A stretch of DNA of 64,000 nucleotides from Magnetospirillum sp. WYHS-4 (GTDB taxonomy: Bacteria; Pseudomonadota; Alphaproteobacteria; Rhodospirillales; GLO-3), in contig JAMOBD010000002.1 of the NCBI GenBank assembly GCA_039908345.1, forward strand, positions 62,001 through 126,000, read 5' to 3'. The notes under the pieces were generated by a model. That model did no database searches, was not told where the DNA came from, and worked only from the letters and a program-made list of their open reading frames with translations. The position numbers were made by a program, and so were the translations under genes. Each line of letters starts with the position of its first letter. The stretch's first letter is position 1. Below, in pieces: positions 47,126 to 56,305 of the stretch.

Positions 47126-48703
47126 ATGAACCAATTCCCCAAGTGGAAGATCGCCCTGGTGGCGATCGTGCTGGTGGCCGGGCTGGCCTTCCTGGCGCCC
47201 AACTTCGTCAGCCAGAAGACCGCCGACGCCCTCCCAGACTGGTTGCCCAAGCGCCAGATCAGCCTGGGGCTCGACCTGCAGGGCGGCTCGCACATCCTGC
47301 TGGAAGTCGAAGTCGAGACGGTCATCAAGGAACGGCTCGAAGCGATGGTGGATGCGGCGCGCACCGAACTGCGCAAGGCCCAGATCAAGTACCAGGGCCT
47401 GGGCATCGAGAGGCATGCCATATCCGTCACCATCCTGGACGCGGCCCGTATCGACGAGGCCCGCAACCTGCTGCGCGGCCAGGACGCCGGCATCGCCACC
47501 ACCGTCGAAGGCGGGCGCATCGTGTTGGCGCTCACCGAGCAGGCCATGCTGGAACGGCGCCGCGCCGCCGTCGACCAGTCCATCGAGATCGTGCGCCGCC
47601 GCATCGACGAGACCGGCGTGCGCGAGCCGACCATCCAGCGCCAGGGCGACGACCGCATCCTGGTCCAACTGCCGGGCATCGACGATCCGGAACGCATCAA
47701 GGCCCTGCTCGGCAAGACCGCCAAGATGACCTTCCACTTGGTGGACAAGACCGCCAATCCGCTGGACGCCCAGGCCGGCAAGGTGCCGCCGGGCAGCGTG
47801 CTGATGCAGTCCCTGGAACGCGGCCCCGACAACCGGCCTCGCCAGTATGTAATCCAGAAGCGGGTCATGGTGAGCGGCGACTCGCTGGTGGATTCCCAGC
47901 CTTCCTTCGACCAGCGCACCAACCAGCCCATCGTCAACTTCCGCTTCGATTCCGTTGGGGCCAAGCGCTTCGGCGAGGTGACGGCGAAAAACGTGGGCGA
48001 GTTGTTCGCCATCGTGCTGGACGGCAAGGTCATCAGCGCCCCGGTGATCCGCGAACCCATCCTGGGCGGTTCCGGCCAGATTTCCGGCAGCTTCACCGTG
48101 CAGGAGGCCCAGGACTTGGCCCTGCTCTTGCGTGCCGGCGCCCTGCCCGCCCCCCTGACGGTGATCGAGGAACGCACCGTCGGCCCCGGCCTGGGTGCCG
48201 ATTCGATTCGCGCCGGCACCATCGCGACCATGACCGGCGCCGTGCTGGTGGTGATCTTCATGGTCCTGGGCTACGGCGGGTTCGGCGTGATGGCGAATGC
48301 GGCCCTGATCGTCAACCTGATGCTGCTGCTGGCCGCCATGTCGGTGCTGGGCGCCACCCTGACCCTGCCCGGCATCGCCGGCATCGTGCTCACCATGGGC
48401 ATGGCGGTGGACGCCAACGTGCTGATCTTCGAACGCATGCGCGAGGAGACGCGGCTGGGCCGTTCGCCCATTTCGGCGATCAACGCCGGCTTCGACCGCG
48501 CCTTCACCACCATCCTGGATTCCAACCTCACCACCCTGATCGCCGCCTTCCTGCTCTACATCTTCGGGTCCGGCCCGGTGCGCGGCTTCGCGGTGACCTT
48601 GAGCATCGGCATCGCCACCTCGATGTTCACCGCCGTCACCTTCACCAAGCTGGTGGTCCTGTTCTGGTACGACCGGACCCGGCCCAAGGCCCTGAACGTC
48701 TGA
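47126..48703 (+). CDS. secD: Protein translocase subunit SecD
   Basis: A 525-residue RND-like membrane protein that uses the proton gradient to aid protein export. GLDLQGGSHILLEVEVE near residue 50, a large periplasmic domain, and six C-terminal helices beginning GPGLGADSIRAGTIATMTGA with DANVLIFERMREE are typical. secF follows nine bases later, the standard yajC-secD-secF operon. Confidence 0.97.
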   Translation: MNQFPKWKIALVAIVLVAGLAFLAPNFVSQKTADALPDWLPKRQISLGLDLQGGSHILLEVEVETVIKERLEAMVDAARTELRKAQIKYQGLGIERHAISVTILDAARIDEARNLLRGQDAGIATTVEGGRIVLALTEQAMLERRRAAVDQSIEIVRRRIDETGVREPTIQRQGDDRILVQLPGIDDPERIKALLGKTAKMTFHLVDKTANPLDAQAGKVPPGSVLMQSLERGPDNRPRQYVIQKRVMVSGDSLVDSQPSFDQRTNQPIVNFRFDSVGAKRFGEVTAKNVGELFAIVLDGKVISAPVIREPILGGSGQISGSFTVQEAQDLALLLRAGALPAPLTVIEERTVGPGLGADSIRAGTIATMTGAVLVVIFMVLGYGGFGVMANAALIVNLMLLLAAMSVLGATLTLPGIAGIVLTMGMAVDANVLIFERMREETRLGRSPISAINAGFDRAFTTILDSNLTTLIAAFLLYIFGSGPVRGFAVTLSIGIATSMFTAVTFTKLVVLFWYDRTRPKALNV

Positions 48704-48711
48704 GGTATCCC

Positions 48712-49650
48712 ATGCGCCGGCTCGTCCTCGTCCGCCACGACGTCAACTTCGATTTCATCGGCCGCCGTATCCTGTTCATCGCCGTTTCGGCCTTCATCGT
48801 GCTGGCTTCCTTCCTGTCCATCGCGGTGCAGGGGCTGGAACTGGGAATCGACTTCCGCGGCGGCATCATGATGGACATCCGCACCAAGGAAGCGGCCGAC
48901 ATCGGCGCCCTGCGCTCCAAGCTGAACGACTTGAACCTGGGGGACGTGTCCCTGCAGCAATTCGGCGGCCCCACCGACTTCCTTATCAACCTGCCGCAGC
49001 AGCCGGGTGGCGAGGCGGCACAACAAGGCGCGGTCAACAAGGTCAAGGAAGCCCTGGGGACCAGCGTCGAATACCGGCGCACCGAGGTGGTGGGCCCCAA
49101 GGTGGGCCGCGAACTGATGATCGGCGGCATCATCTCGGTGGTGGTGTCGCTGCTGGCGATCCTGGCCTACGTCTGGTTCCGCTTCGAATGGCAGTTCGCC
49201 TTAGCCGGCGTCGCCGCCCTGGCCCATGACGTGGTGACCACGGTGGGTCTGTTTTCCATCTTCGGCCTGCAGTTCGACCTGACCATCCTGGCGGCGGTGC
49301 TGACCATCGCCGGCTATTCCATCAACGACACGGTGGTGATCTTCGATCGCGTGCGCGAGAACATGCGCAAGTACAAGACCATGCCGATCCCGGAACTGCT
49401 CAACAAGAGCAACAACGAAACCCTGCCCCGCACAGTGATGACCGCCGGCACCGTGTTCCTGACCGTGCTGGCGTTGCTGTTCCTGGGCGGCGAGACCCTG
49501 CGCGGCTTTTCCGTCGCCATGGTCTGGGGCACCATCGCCGGCACCTATTCCACGGTCTGCGTGGCGGTGCCGCTGCTGCTCTACCTGAAGCTCCGCCGGC
49601 CCACCGCGGCGGAGGAAGGCGAAGCGGCGGTCGAACAGACGGCCCCGTGA
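48712..49650 (+). CDS. secF: Protein translocase subunit SecF
   Basis: A 312-residue partner of SecD. Features: GIDFRGGIMMDIR after the first helix, VGPKVGRELMIGGIISVVVS, and YSINDTVVIFDRVRENMRK in helix 4-5. ATG 48712; the open frame begins far upstream inside secD but that is a shadow. The next gene starts at the secF stop (GTGA), so it is coupled. Confidence 0.97.
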   Translation: MRRLVLVRHDVNFDFIGRRILFIAVSAFIVLASFLSIAVQGLELGIDFRGGIMMDIRTKEAADIGALRSKLNDLNLGDVSLQQFGGPTDFLINLPQQPGGEAAQQGAVNKVKEALGTSVEYRRTEVVGPKVGRELMIGGIISVVVSLLAILAYVWFRFEWQFALAGVAALAHDVVTTVGLFSIFGLQFDLTILAAVLTIAGYSINDTVVIFDRVRENMRKYKTMPIPELLNKSNNETLPRTVMTAGTVFLTVLALLFLGGETLRGFSVAMVWGTIAGTYSTVCVAVPLLLYLKLRRPTAAEEGEAAVEQTAP

Positions 49651-50015
49651 GCGGCACCACCGTCAATCCCCTGCCCCTGGAGGGCAAGCCGGTCGTCCAG
49701 TCCTACGGCGAGGGTCGTTTTGGTATCGCCGGCCGGGTCCACGAAGGCTCGGTCCTGATCCTGGGCGGCGAGGTGCGCCCCTGGCCGGCCGCCGAGGCAA
49801 CCCTCGACACCCTGGCCGCCGTCGGCTACGGACCCGGCATCCTGGTGGTGGGCTGCGGCGCCCGCTTCACCCTTCCTCCGGCCGGCCTCGGCGAAGCGCT
49901 GAAGGCGCGCGGCTGGGCGCTGGAATGGATGGACACCGGCGCCGCCTGCCGCACGTTCAACCTGCTGCAATCCGAAGACCGCCCCTCGGCCGCCGCCTTG
50001 ATCGCCGTGGAATAG
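49647..50015 (+). CDS. Mth938-domain (NDUFAF3-like) protein
   Basis: A 122-residue protein of the Mth938/DUF498 family: VQSYGEGRFGIAGRVHEGSV, LVVGCGARFTLPPAGLGEAL and MDTGAACRTFNLLQSEDRPS. The eukaryotic relative NDUFAF3 helps assemble complex I; the bacterial role is not well known. In alphaproteobacteria this gene often follows secF, as here with a four-base GTGA overlap. Confidence 0.92.
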   Translation: MSGTTVNPLPLEGKPVVQSYGEGRFGIAGRVHEGSVLILGGEVRPWPAAEATLDTLAAVGYGPGILVVGCGARFTLPPAGLGEALKARGWALEWMDTGAACRTFNLLQSEDRPSAAALIAVE

Positions 50016-50054
50016 ATATGCGACGTGTCGCCTGGGGCCGGGCACGGCAGGGGC

Positions 50055-51155
50055 TCACCCCTCCGCCGGCCGGTTCCGGAGGGTGAAGCGGAAGGCGCAG
50101 CCGCCTTCCGGGCTGGCTTCCAGCCAGATGCGACCGCCGTGGCGTTCGACCACCCGCTTGCAGATGGCCAGCCCGATGCCGGTGCCAGGGTAGGCCTGTT
50201 GGGTGTGCAGGCGCTTGAACATGACGAAGATGCGGTCCGCGTACTCGGGCGCGATGCCGATGCCGTTGTCGGCCACCGAAAAGCGGAAGCCTTCGGCGAT
50301 GGTCTCGCCCGAGATGCGCACCTCGGGCGGGCGGTCGGAATGATGGAACTTGAGCGCGTTGTCGATCAGGTGCCGGAAGACCAGTTGCAACTGGGCCGGG
50401 TCGCCGACCACGGACGGCAGGCCGTCGACGATCACCCGCGCCCCCGCCCTGTTTACGCCTTCCTTCATCTCGTCCAGCAGCTTGCCCAGCAGGTCGTTGG
50501 TGTCGACGGAACGCTGGCTGTGGGAACCGGAATGGATGCGCGAGTATTCCAGCAGGTCGCCCACCCGGGTCTTCATCAGCCGGGCGTTCTGGACGATCAG
50601 ACGCAGGTCGTCGCGGCCCTGGTCGTCCAGACGGTCCGCGTAGCGCTTTTCCACCAACTGGGCGAAGTTGACCTGGGCGCGCAAGGGCTCCTGGAGGTCG
50701 TGGGCCGCCACGTAGGCGAACTGTTCGAGCGCCGAGTTGGAGCGGCTGAGTTCGTCGACGGTACGCCGCAGCCCTTCCTCGTAGTGCTTACGCAGCGTGA
50801 TATCCTCCTTCACCGCCACGAAGTGGGTAATGGCGCCGGATTCGTCGCGCAAGGACGAGATGGTGGCGAATTCCCAATAAAGCTCCCCGCCCTTGCGCCG
50901 GTTGAGGAACTCGCCCGCCCATTCCCGCCCCGCCAGCAGGGTGCGCCACATCAAGGCGTATTCCTCGGCCGAAGTCTTGCCACTTCTGAGAATGCGCGGA
51001 TTCTGGCCCAGAACTTCCGCGGCGGCATAGCCGGTCACGGCGCAGAATTTCGGATTCACGTATTCGATACGCCCGTCGATGTCGGTGATGATGACCGAAA
51101 CCGGGCTCTGTTCGATGGCGGTCTTGAACTTGCGCAGGTCGCCGTCGCCGGTCAT
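50055..51155 (-). CDS. PAS-domain sensor histidine kinase
   Basis: A 366-residue kinase without membrane segments. PAS/PAC at about residues 8-125 (SVIITDIDGRIEYVNPKFCAVTGY), HisKA at about 140-210 with phospho-acceptor His in VAAHDLQEPLRAQ, and HATPase_c from about 245 (LIDNALKFHHS, DNGIGIAPEYADRIFVMFKR, GTGIGLAICKRVVERHGG). No response regulator is adjacent. ATG 51155 lies one base after the dnaE stop, so it is co-transcribed with dnaE. It is a close relative of the broken kinase at 42942. Confidence 0.93.
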   Translation of the reverse strand: MTGDGDLRKFKTAIEQSPVSVIITDIDGRIEYVNPKFCAVTGYAAAEVLGQNPRILRSGKTSAEEYALMWRTLLAGREWAGEFLNRRKGGELYWEFATISSLRDESGAITHFVAVKEDITLRKHYEEGLRRTVDELSRSNSALEQFAYVAAHDLQEPLRAQVNFAQLVEKRYADRLDDQGRDDLRLIVQNARLMKTRVGDLLEYSRIHSGSHSQRSVDTNDLLGKLLDEMKEGVNRAGARVIVDGLPSVVGDPAQLQLVFRHLIDNALKFHHSDRPPEVRISGETIAEGFRFSVADNGIGIAPEYADRIFVMFKRLHTQQAYPGTGIGLAICKRVVERHGGRIWLEASPEGGCAFRFTLRNRPAEG

Positions 51156-51156
51156 C

Positions 51157-54100
51157 TCAGATTTCCTCCACCCCGCCCAGGCCGGGAATGGCGCGCACGG
51201 CGGCCAGGACGGAGGGCGAGATGGCGAAGCGGTCGCCCAGATCGATTTCCACCTCCAGCCCGTCGATACGCGATACCAGGCATACCCGGCCGCGGCCTCG
51301 CTTTTCGGCGGCGGCCAGGGCACCGCGCAAGGGCGCCAGCGGGGGGATGCCGTCGCAGGCCACCTTGAGCCCGGCCGCCGCCCGCGCCGTCACTTGGTCC
51401 AGAGGTTCGATGGAATTGGCGGTGAAGCGCGCCGTCTCGCCTTCGAACTGCACGCTGCCCTTGACGAAGATGGAATTGCCCGCTTCCAGCATGTCGCGCC
51501 CCGTGGCCAGAACCTCGGAGAACAGCGTCACCTCGAAGACCCCGGACACGTCCGACAGGCGCACGAAGGCATAGCGGCTACCCTTGGCCGACGTGCGTTC
51601 CTTGCGCCCGATCACCGTCCCGGCCAGGGCGACGGGGCCGGCATGGCCGTCGCGGATCACGTCGGCCACCCGGCGCACGCCCAGGCGTTCCAGGCTCTTG
51701 GCGTAGGCGTCCAGCGGATGGCCCGACAGATAGAAGCCGATGGCGTCGGCTTCCTCGTTCAGCCGTTCCATGTAGGGCCAGTCGGGGCCTTCGGGCAGCT
51801 TGAGCGCGGGCGGCTCCCCCCCGCCTCCTCCGAACAGACCGATCTGGCCGCTGTCCCGTTCCGCCCCCGCCGCCTGGGCGTGGCGCAGCAGGATTTCCAG
51901 ACCTTCGAACATTTGGCGGCGGTTCGGATTCAGGCCGTCCAGGGCGCCTGCCCGCACCAGGTTTTCCAACTGGCGCTTGTTGACCGCACGGGCATCCAGC
52001 CGGTTCGCCAGATCGGCGAGGGTCTTGAAGCGGCCCTTGGCTTTGCGTTCGGCGATCAGCGTCGCCATGGCGGCGGCGCCCACGTTCTTGACCGCCGCCA
52101 GGCCGTAGCGAATGCCCTTGGCCTTGCCTTCCTTGTCCCGTTCCACGGTGAACGCAACGCCCGAAGCGTTGATGTCGGGGGGCAGCAAGGGCACGTTCAG
52201 GCGGCGCAGTTCCTCGCGAAAGCCGTTCAGCTTGTCGGTGTTGTTCATGTCCAGCGTCATCGACGCGGCGAAGAATTCCACCGGATAGTTGGCCTTCAGG
52301 TAGGCGGTCTGGTAGGCGACCAGGGCGTAGGCGGCGGCGTGGGACTTGTTGAAGCCGTAGCCGGCGAACTTGTCCACCTGGTCGAAGATGTCCGATGCCT
52401 TCTGTTCGGGCACCCCCTTGGCGGCGGCGCCGGCCACGAAGGTGGCGCGCTGCTTGTCCATCTCCTCCTTGATCTTCTTGCCCATGGCGCGGCGCAGCAG
52501 GTCGGCGCCGCCCAGGCTGTAGCCCGACAGTTCCTGGGCGATCTGCATGACCTGTTCCTGGTAGATCATGATGCCGAAGGTTTCCTTCAGGATGCCTTCC
52601 AGGGTCGGATAGAGGTAGTCGGGCTGTTCGTCCCCGTGCTTGCGGCGGATGTAGCTGGGAATGTTGTCCATGGGACCGGGGCGATAGAGCGCCACCACGG
52701 CGATGATGTCTTCGAAGGTGTCGGGCTTCAGCTTGCCCAGCACGTCCTGCATGCCCGTGCTTTCCAGCTGGAACACGCCGGCCGATTCCTTGCGGCCCAG
52801 CATCTCGTAGGAAGGACGGTCGTCGAGCGGCAGATTGGTGAGATCGATCCGCCTCCCCCCATCGCGGATCAGGTCGACGGCGGTCGACAGCACGGTCAGG
52901 GTCTTCAGGCCCAGGAAGTCGAACTTCACAAGGCCGGCCGATTCCACGTACTTCATGTTGAAGCCGGTGACCGGCATGTCGGAACGGGGATCGCGATAAA
53001 GCGGGATCAGTTCGTCCAGCGGCCTATCGGCGATCACCACGCCGGCGGCATGGGTCGAGGCGTGGCGGTAGAGCCCTTCCAGCGGCTTGGCGATGTCGAA
53101 CAGGCGCTTGACGTCCGCATCCTCGTCGATCAGACGCTGCAACTGCGGCTCTGCCTGGACCGCCTGTTCCAGGGTCACCGGATTGGCCGGGTTGTTGGGC
53201 ACCAGCTTGCATATCTTGTCGATGTAGCCGTAGGGCATTTCCAGCACCCGGCCCACGTCGCGCAGCACCGCGCGGGCCTGGAGCTTGCCGAAGGTGATGA
53301 TCTGGGCCACCTTGTCGCGGCCGTATTTTTCCTGGACGTAGCGGATCACCTCGTCGCGCCGGTCCTGGCAGAAGTCGATGTCGAAGTCGGGCATCGACAC
53401 GCGGTCGGGGTTGAGGAAGCGCTCGAACAACAGGCCCCAGCGCAAGGGGTCCAGGTCGGTGATGGTGAGCGCCCAGGCGACCACCGAACCCGCGCCCGAG
53501 CCGCGCCCCGGCCCCACCGGAATGCCTTGCGCCTTGGCCCACTTGATGAAGTCGGCGACGATCAGGAAGTAGCCGGGGAACTTCATCTTGACGATGACGT
53601 CCAGTTCGTAGTCCAGGCGTTCCCGGTAGGTGCGGGCAGCCTGCTCGCGTTCCGCTTCCGTCATCATGGGCGTGAAAACCTGGGTCTCCAGGCGCCGTTC
53701 CAGGCCGGCCTGGGCCTGGGCCCGCAACTCGTCCGCCTCGTCCCGGCCCACGCCGCAGTCGAAGGGCGGCAGGATGGGCTTCACCGTCTCGACCATGAAG
53801 GCGCAGCGCCGGGCCACCACCAGGGTGTTGTCCACCGCTTCCGGCAGGTCTGCGAAGAGTTTGCGCATCTCCTCGGCCGACTTGAAGTAGTGCTCGGGCG
53901 TCAGGCGGCGACGTTCGGCGGCCGAAAGCGTGGTTCCCCCGGCGATGCAAAGCAGCGCATCGTGGGATTCGTACATGTCGCGGCTGGCGAAGAAGGTCTC
54001 GTTGGTGGCCACCAGCGGCAGGCCGTGGCGATAGGCGAGGTCGATCAGGGCATCCTCGACGGCCGCCTCGGCTTCCGTGCCGTGGCGTTGCAGTTCGACG

Positions 54101-54636
54101 TAGAGTCGTCCCGAAAAAGCCGCCGCCAAGCGCAGCAACAGAGCCTCGGCGGCTTCCGCCTGCCCCTCGCCCAACAGCCGCCCCACCGCGCCCGCGGCAC
54201 CGCCGGTGAGCGCGATCAGGCCGCCCGCATGGCATTCCAGGAAAGACAGCGACACCTTGGGCTCGGACGCATCGGCGCTGCCCATGTAGGCCTCGCCCAA
54301 CAGCTTCAGCAGGTTGCCGTAGCCTTCCCGGTTCTGCACCAGCAGCACCAGCGGGTCGGACTTCGGCCCGCCGGCCCCCGGCAGGCGCCCGGGCACACGG
54401 GCCTCGGCCTCCTCGCGGGCGATGTCCAACTGGCAGCCGACGATGGGCTGGATACCGCCCTTGGCGCAGGATTCGGAAAATTCCAGGGCACCGAACAGAT
54501 TGTTGGTGTCGGTCATGGCGACCGCCGGCATGGCCGCCTTCTGACAAAGCTTCGCCAAGTCCTTGACGCGGATGGCGCCCTCGGACAGCGAATAGGCGGT
54601 ATGCACCCGCAGATGGACGAACCCGGCATGCGCCAT
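51157..54636 (-). CDS. dnaE: DNA polymerase III subunit alpha
   Basis: A 1159-residue replicative polymerase. PHP domain at the start (FVHLRVHTAYSLSEGAIRVK; AVAMTDTNNLFGALEF), catalytic core (GPGRGSGAGSVVAWALTITD and MPDFDIDFCQDRRDEVIRYV carrying the aspartates), helix-hairpin-helix region and an OB domain (GPVALAGTVIGRKERTSAKG). ATG 54636. DnaE1-type. The upstream region carries a single DnaA-box-like TTATCCACA at 54688-54696. Confidence 0.97.
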   Translation of the reverse strand: MAHAGFVHLRVHTAYSLSEGAIRVKDLAKLCQKAAMPAVAMTDTNNLFGALEFSESCAKGGIQPIVGCQLDIAREEAEARVPGRLPGAGGPKSDPLVLLVQNREGYGNLLKLLGEAYMGSADASEPKVSLSFLECHAGGLIALTGGAAGAVGRLLGEGQAEAAEALLLRLAAAFSGRLYVELQRHGTEAEAAVEDALIDLAYRHGLPLVATNETFFASRDMYESHDALLCIAGGTTLSAAERRRLTPEHYFKSAEEMRKLFADLPEAVDNTLVVARRCAFMVETVKPILPPFDCGVGRDEADELRAQAQAGLERRLETQVFTPMMTEAEREQAARTYRERLDYELDVIVKMKFPGYFLIVADFIKWAKAQGIPVGPGRGSGAGSVVAWALTITDLDPLRWGLLFERFLNPDRVSMPDFDIDFCQDRRDEVIRYVQEKYGRDKVAQIITFGKLQARAVLRDVGRVLEMPYGYIDKICKLVPNNPANPVTLEQAVQAEPQLQRLIDEDADVKRLFDIAKPLEGLYRHASTHAAGVVIADRPLDELIPLYRDPRSDMPVTGFNMKYVESAGLVKFDFLGLKTLTVLSTAVDLIRDGGRRIDLTNLPLDDRPSYEMLGRKESAGVFQLESTGMQDVLGKLKPDTFEDIIAVVALYRPGPMDNIPSYIRRKHGDEQPDYLYPTLEGILKETFGIMIYQEQVMQIAQELSGYSLGGADLLRRAMGKKIKEEMDKQRATFVAGAAAKGVPEQKASDIFDQVDKFAGYGFNKSHAAAYALVAYQTAYLKANYPVEFFAASMTLDMNNTDKLNGFREELRRLNVPLLPPDINASGVAFTVERDKEGKAKGIRYGLAAVKNVGAAAMATLIAERKAKGRFKTLADLANRLDARAVNKRQLENLVRAGALDGLNPNRRQMFEGLEILLRHAQAAGAERDSGQIGLFGGGGGEPPALKLPEGPDWPYMERLNEEADAIGFYLSGHPLDAYAKSLERLGVRRVADVIRDGHAGPVALAGTVIGRKERTSAKGSRYAFVRLSDVSGVFEVTLFSEVLATGRDMLEAGNSIFVKGSVQFEGETARFTANSIEPLDQVTARAAAGLKVACDGIPPLAPLRGALAAAEKRGRGRVCLVSRIDGLEVEIDLGDRFAISPSVLAAVRAIPGLGGVEEI

Positions 54637-54687
54637 GGACTTCAGGATTCCACAGCCGGCCCGCGGTGTCACCAACCCGACACCGGC

Positions 54688-54696
54688 TTATCCACA
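54688..54696 (+). promoter_or_regulatory. DnaA-box-like sequence upstream of dnaE
   Basis: TTATCCACA, the perfect DnaA-box consensus, occurs once, 52 bases before the dnaE start. A single box is too little for an origin. Regulation of dnaE by DnaA is conceivable but a chance match is quite possible. Confidence 0.3.
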
Positions 54697-54773
54697 GCAA
54701 AGTGGCTCCGAAGGACATCCCCAGCCGAAACCGATTACGCCATGTGTGACATCAAGCGCACCAAGGGGCTGAA

Positions 54774-55241
54774 CTACCACCTCGTACAGTCGTAGGTGCC
54801 GCCGTAGCGGGGGGTGCAGTTGTAGGTGCGCGGCGCGTTCGCCCGCATGCGGGCGTCCTGTTCGGCCCGCATCTGGGAATCCAGCAGGTCCTGCTGCATC
54901 TGCCACTGCCGATCGGCTTGGCGCTGCTGGAGATCCAGCATGCGCATCTGCGTAAACATCTCGCTGATCTTGAGGCGGCCCTCGACCTCGGAAATTTCCC
55001 GCGCTTCCACCTTCCGCGCCACCAGGTCGGCAAAATTGAAGTAGGAATCCACCGCCGACATGTTAGCGAAGGGGTTCTGCCGGTTGGGCTCCATCATCTT
55101 CTTCTGGCAGCCGATCTGATCCTTGAGGACGGCGAACTGCTGCTCGCAGGTCGTTCGCGCTTCGCCCAGCCCGGGACCGGTGACGCAGCCTGCCACCGCC
55201 AACCCGCCCGCAAGAATGGTCAGGAAAACCCGCCCCCGCAT
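54774..55241 (-). CDS. Hypothetical lipoprotein
   Basis: A 155-residue product from ATG 55241 (GGAGGG upstream); ATG 55253 adds four residues. The signal MRGRVFLTILAGGLAVAGC has a lipobox with lipidation site Cys19. The mature part is helical and Gln/Met-rich (QMRMLDLQQRQADRQWQMQQ) and ends in a Cys-containing motif NCTPRYGGTYDCTRW. No family recognised. It lies downstream of the hdrB terminator and upstream of dnaE. Confidence 0.75.
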   Translation of the reverse strand: MRGRVFLTILAGGLAVAGCVTGPGLGEARTTCEQQFAVLKDQIGCQKKMMEPNRQNPFANMSAVDSYFNFADLVARKVEAREISEVEGRLKISEMFTQMRMLDLQQRQADRQWQMQQDLLDSQMRAEQDARMRANAPRTYNCTPRYGGTYDCTRW

Positions 55242-55336
55242 GACGCCCTCCATGGTTCATTAATCGAGACGGCCGCCATCATATACAGAGTCCGGAAAAA
55301 GTGAAGACAAGCGTCGCGTCCCATTCTTTTCGACAA

Positions 55337-55370
55337 GAAAAAACCCGCCCCCCCCTGGGGGAGGCGGGTT
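55337..55370 (-). terminator. Rho-independent terminator after hdrB
   Basis: On the minus strand AACCCGCCTCCCCC pairs with GGGGGGGCGGGTT and is followed by a run of six T (about 55342-55337). It is 30 bases after the hdrB stop and ends the qmoA-qmoB-hdrC-hdrB transcript. Confidence 0.88.
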
Positions 55371-55399
55371 CCGCATCCAGGCCCGAAACGGGTAGCGGA

Positions 55400-56302
55400 T
55401 TACTTCTTGGCCTTGGCCTTCAGGGCGTCGGCCGGGATCATCTGGTGATTGAGGCCAGCGTCCTTGTCCGGGTCCATGCCGAAGGCCACCGCCATCAGCT
55501 GGCTGTAGTAGACCACCGGGATGCTGAAGTTGGTCCCGAACTGACTGTTGATCTGGGCCTGGTACATTTCGACGTTCTGTTGGCAGAGCGGGCAGGGCGT
55601 GGAGATCACGTCGGCGCCCTTGGCTTGCGCTTCTTCCAGAATGCCCTTCATCAGGTGCAGGGTGCGGTCGGGGCTCATCACCGCGACCGAACCGCCGCAG
55701 CAGGCGGTGCGGTTCTGGAAGTCCACGACCTCGGCCCCGCATGCCTTGGTGAAGTTGTCCAGGAATTCGGGATCGTCGTAGGTGTCGTACTTGTTGGCCC
55801 GTTCGGTGTTGGCAAACGGCCGCACGGTCTGGCAGCCCACATAGCCGGCCACCTTGAGGCCGGTCAGCGGGTTGACGACCTGTTCCTTGATCTTGTCGAC
55901 GCCCACGTCGGTAACCAGCACCTCGCAGATGTGGCGCACTTGGAGCGAGCCGTCGTAGGACTTGCCGTCGGCGGCCAGGGACTCGTTCATCTCGGCCTTG
56001 AAGCCCTCGTGCTCGCGGATGCTCTCGTTGACCTCGTGGGTGTTGAGGTAGCAGGCCGCGCAGGGCGTGGCCACGTCGCGCTGGCCCTGCTGAAGGGCGA
56101 GCGCCAAGTTGCGGGCCGAGAGTGCCGAGTTGGGCGTCATGCCGCCGCCCAGATGGCCGACGGAGGCGCCGCAGCAGTTCCAGTCCTGGATATCTTCCAG
56201 CTCGAACCCCAGCTTGGGCGCGATGGCGCGGATGCTCTTGTCGAGCGCCACCGCACTGGCTTCGGAGCTGCAGCCGGGGTAGTAGGTGAACTTCTTGGTC
56301 AT
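55400..56302 (-). CDS. HdrB-like CCG-domain protein (Qmo partner)
   Basis: A 300-residue cytoplasmic protein with two CCG domains: TYYPGCSSEASAVALD with DWNCCGASVGHL and CAACYLNTHE, then VAGYVGCQTVRP with TACCGGSVAVMS and CPLCQQNVEMY. These cysteines bind the noncubane iron-sulfur clusters of heterodisulfide reductase subunit B. It follows hdrC by three bases. In Gram-positive sulfate reducers an HdrC-HdrB pair replaces membrane subunit QmoC; the same arrangement is seen here. The C-terminus is Lys/Ala-rich. Confidence 0.92.
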   Translation of the reverse strand: MTKKFTYYPGCSSEASAVALDKSIRAIAPKLGFELEDIQDWNCCGASVGHLGGGMTPNSALSARNLALALQQGQRDVATPCAACYLNTHEVNESIREHEGFKAEMNESLAADGKSYDGSLQVRHICEVLVTDVGVDKIKEQVVNPLTGLKVAGYVGCQTVRPFANTERANKYDTYDDPEFLDNFTKACGAEVVDFQNRTACCGGSVAVMSPDRTLHLMKGILEEAQAKGADVISTPCPLCQQNVEMYQAQINSQFGTNFSIPVVYYSQLMAVAFGMDPDKDAGLNHQMIPADALKAKAKK

Positions 56303-56305
56303 GGC

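Noticed and set aside
54688-54696. Replication origin suggested by a DnaA box near dnaE
   Set aside because: Only one box, with no AT-rich unwinding element or dnaA, parAB or gidA genes nearby.
51079-54795. A very long open frame on the plus strand opposite dnaE (over 1200 codons)
   Set aside because: It is the mirror of dnaE in a GC-rich genome; the translation is rich in His, Gln, Ala and Gly with no family motifs, while the minus strand gives a perfect DNA polymerase.
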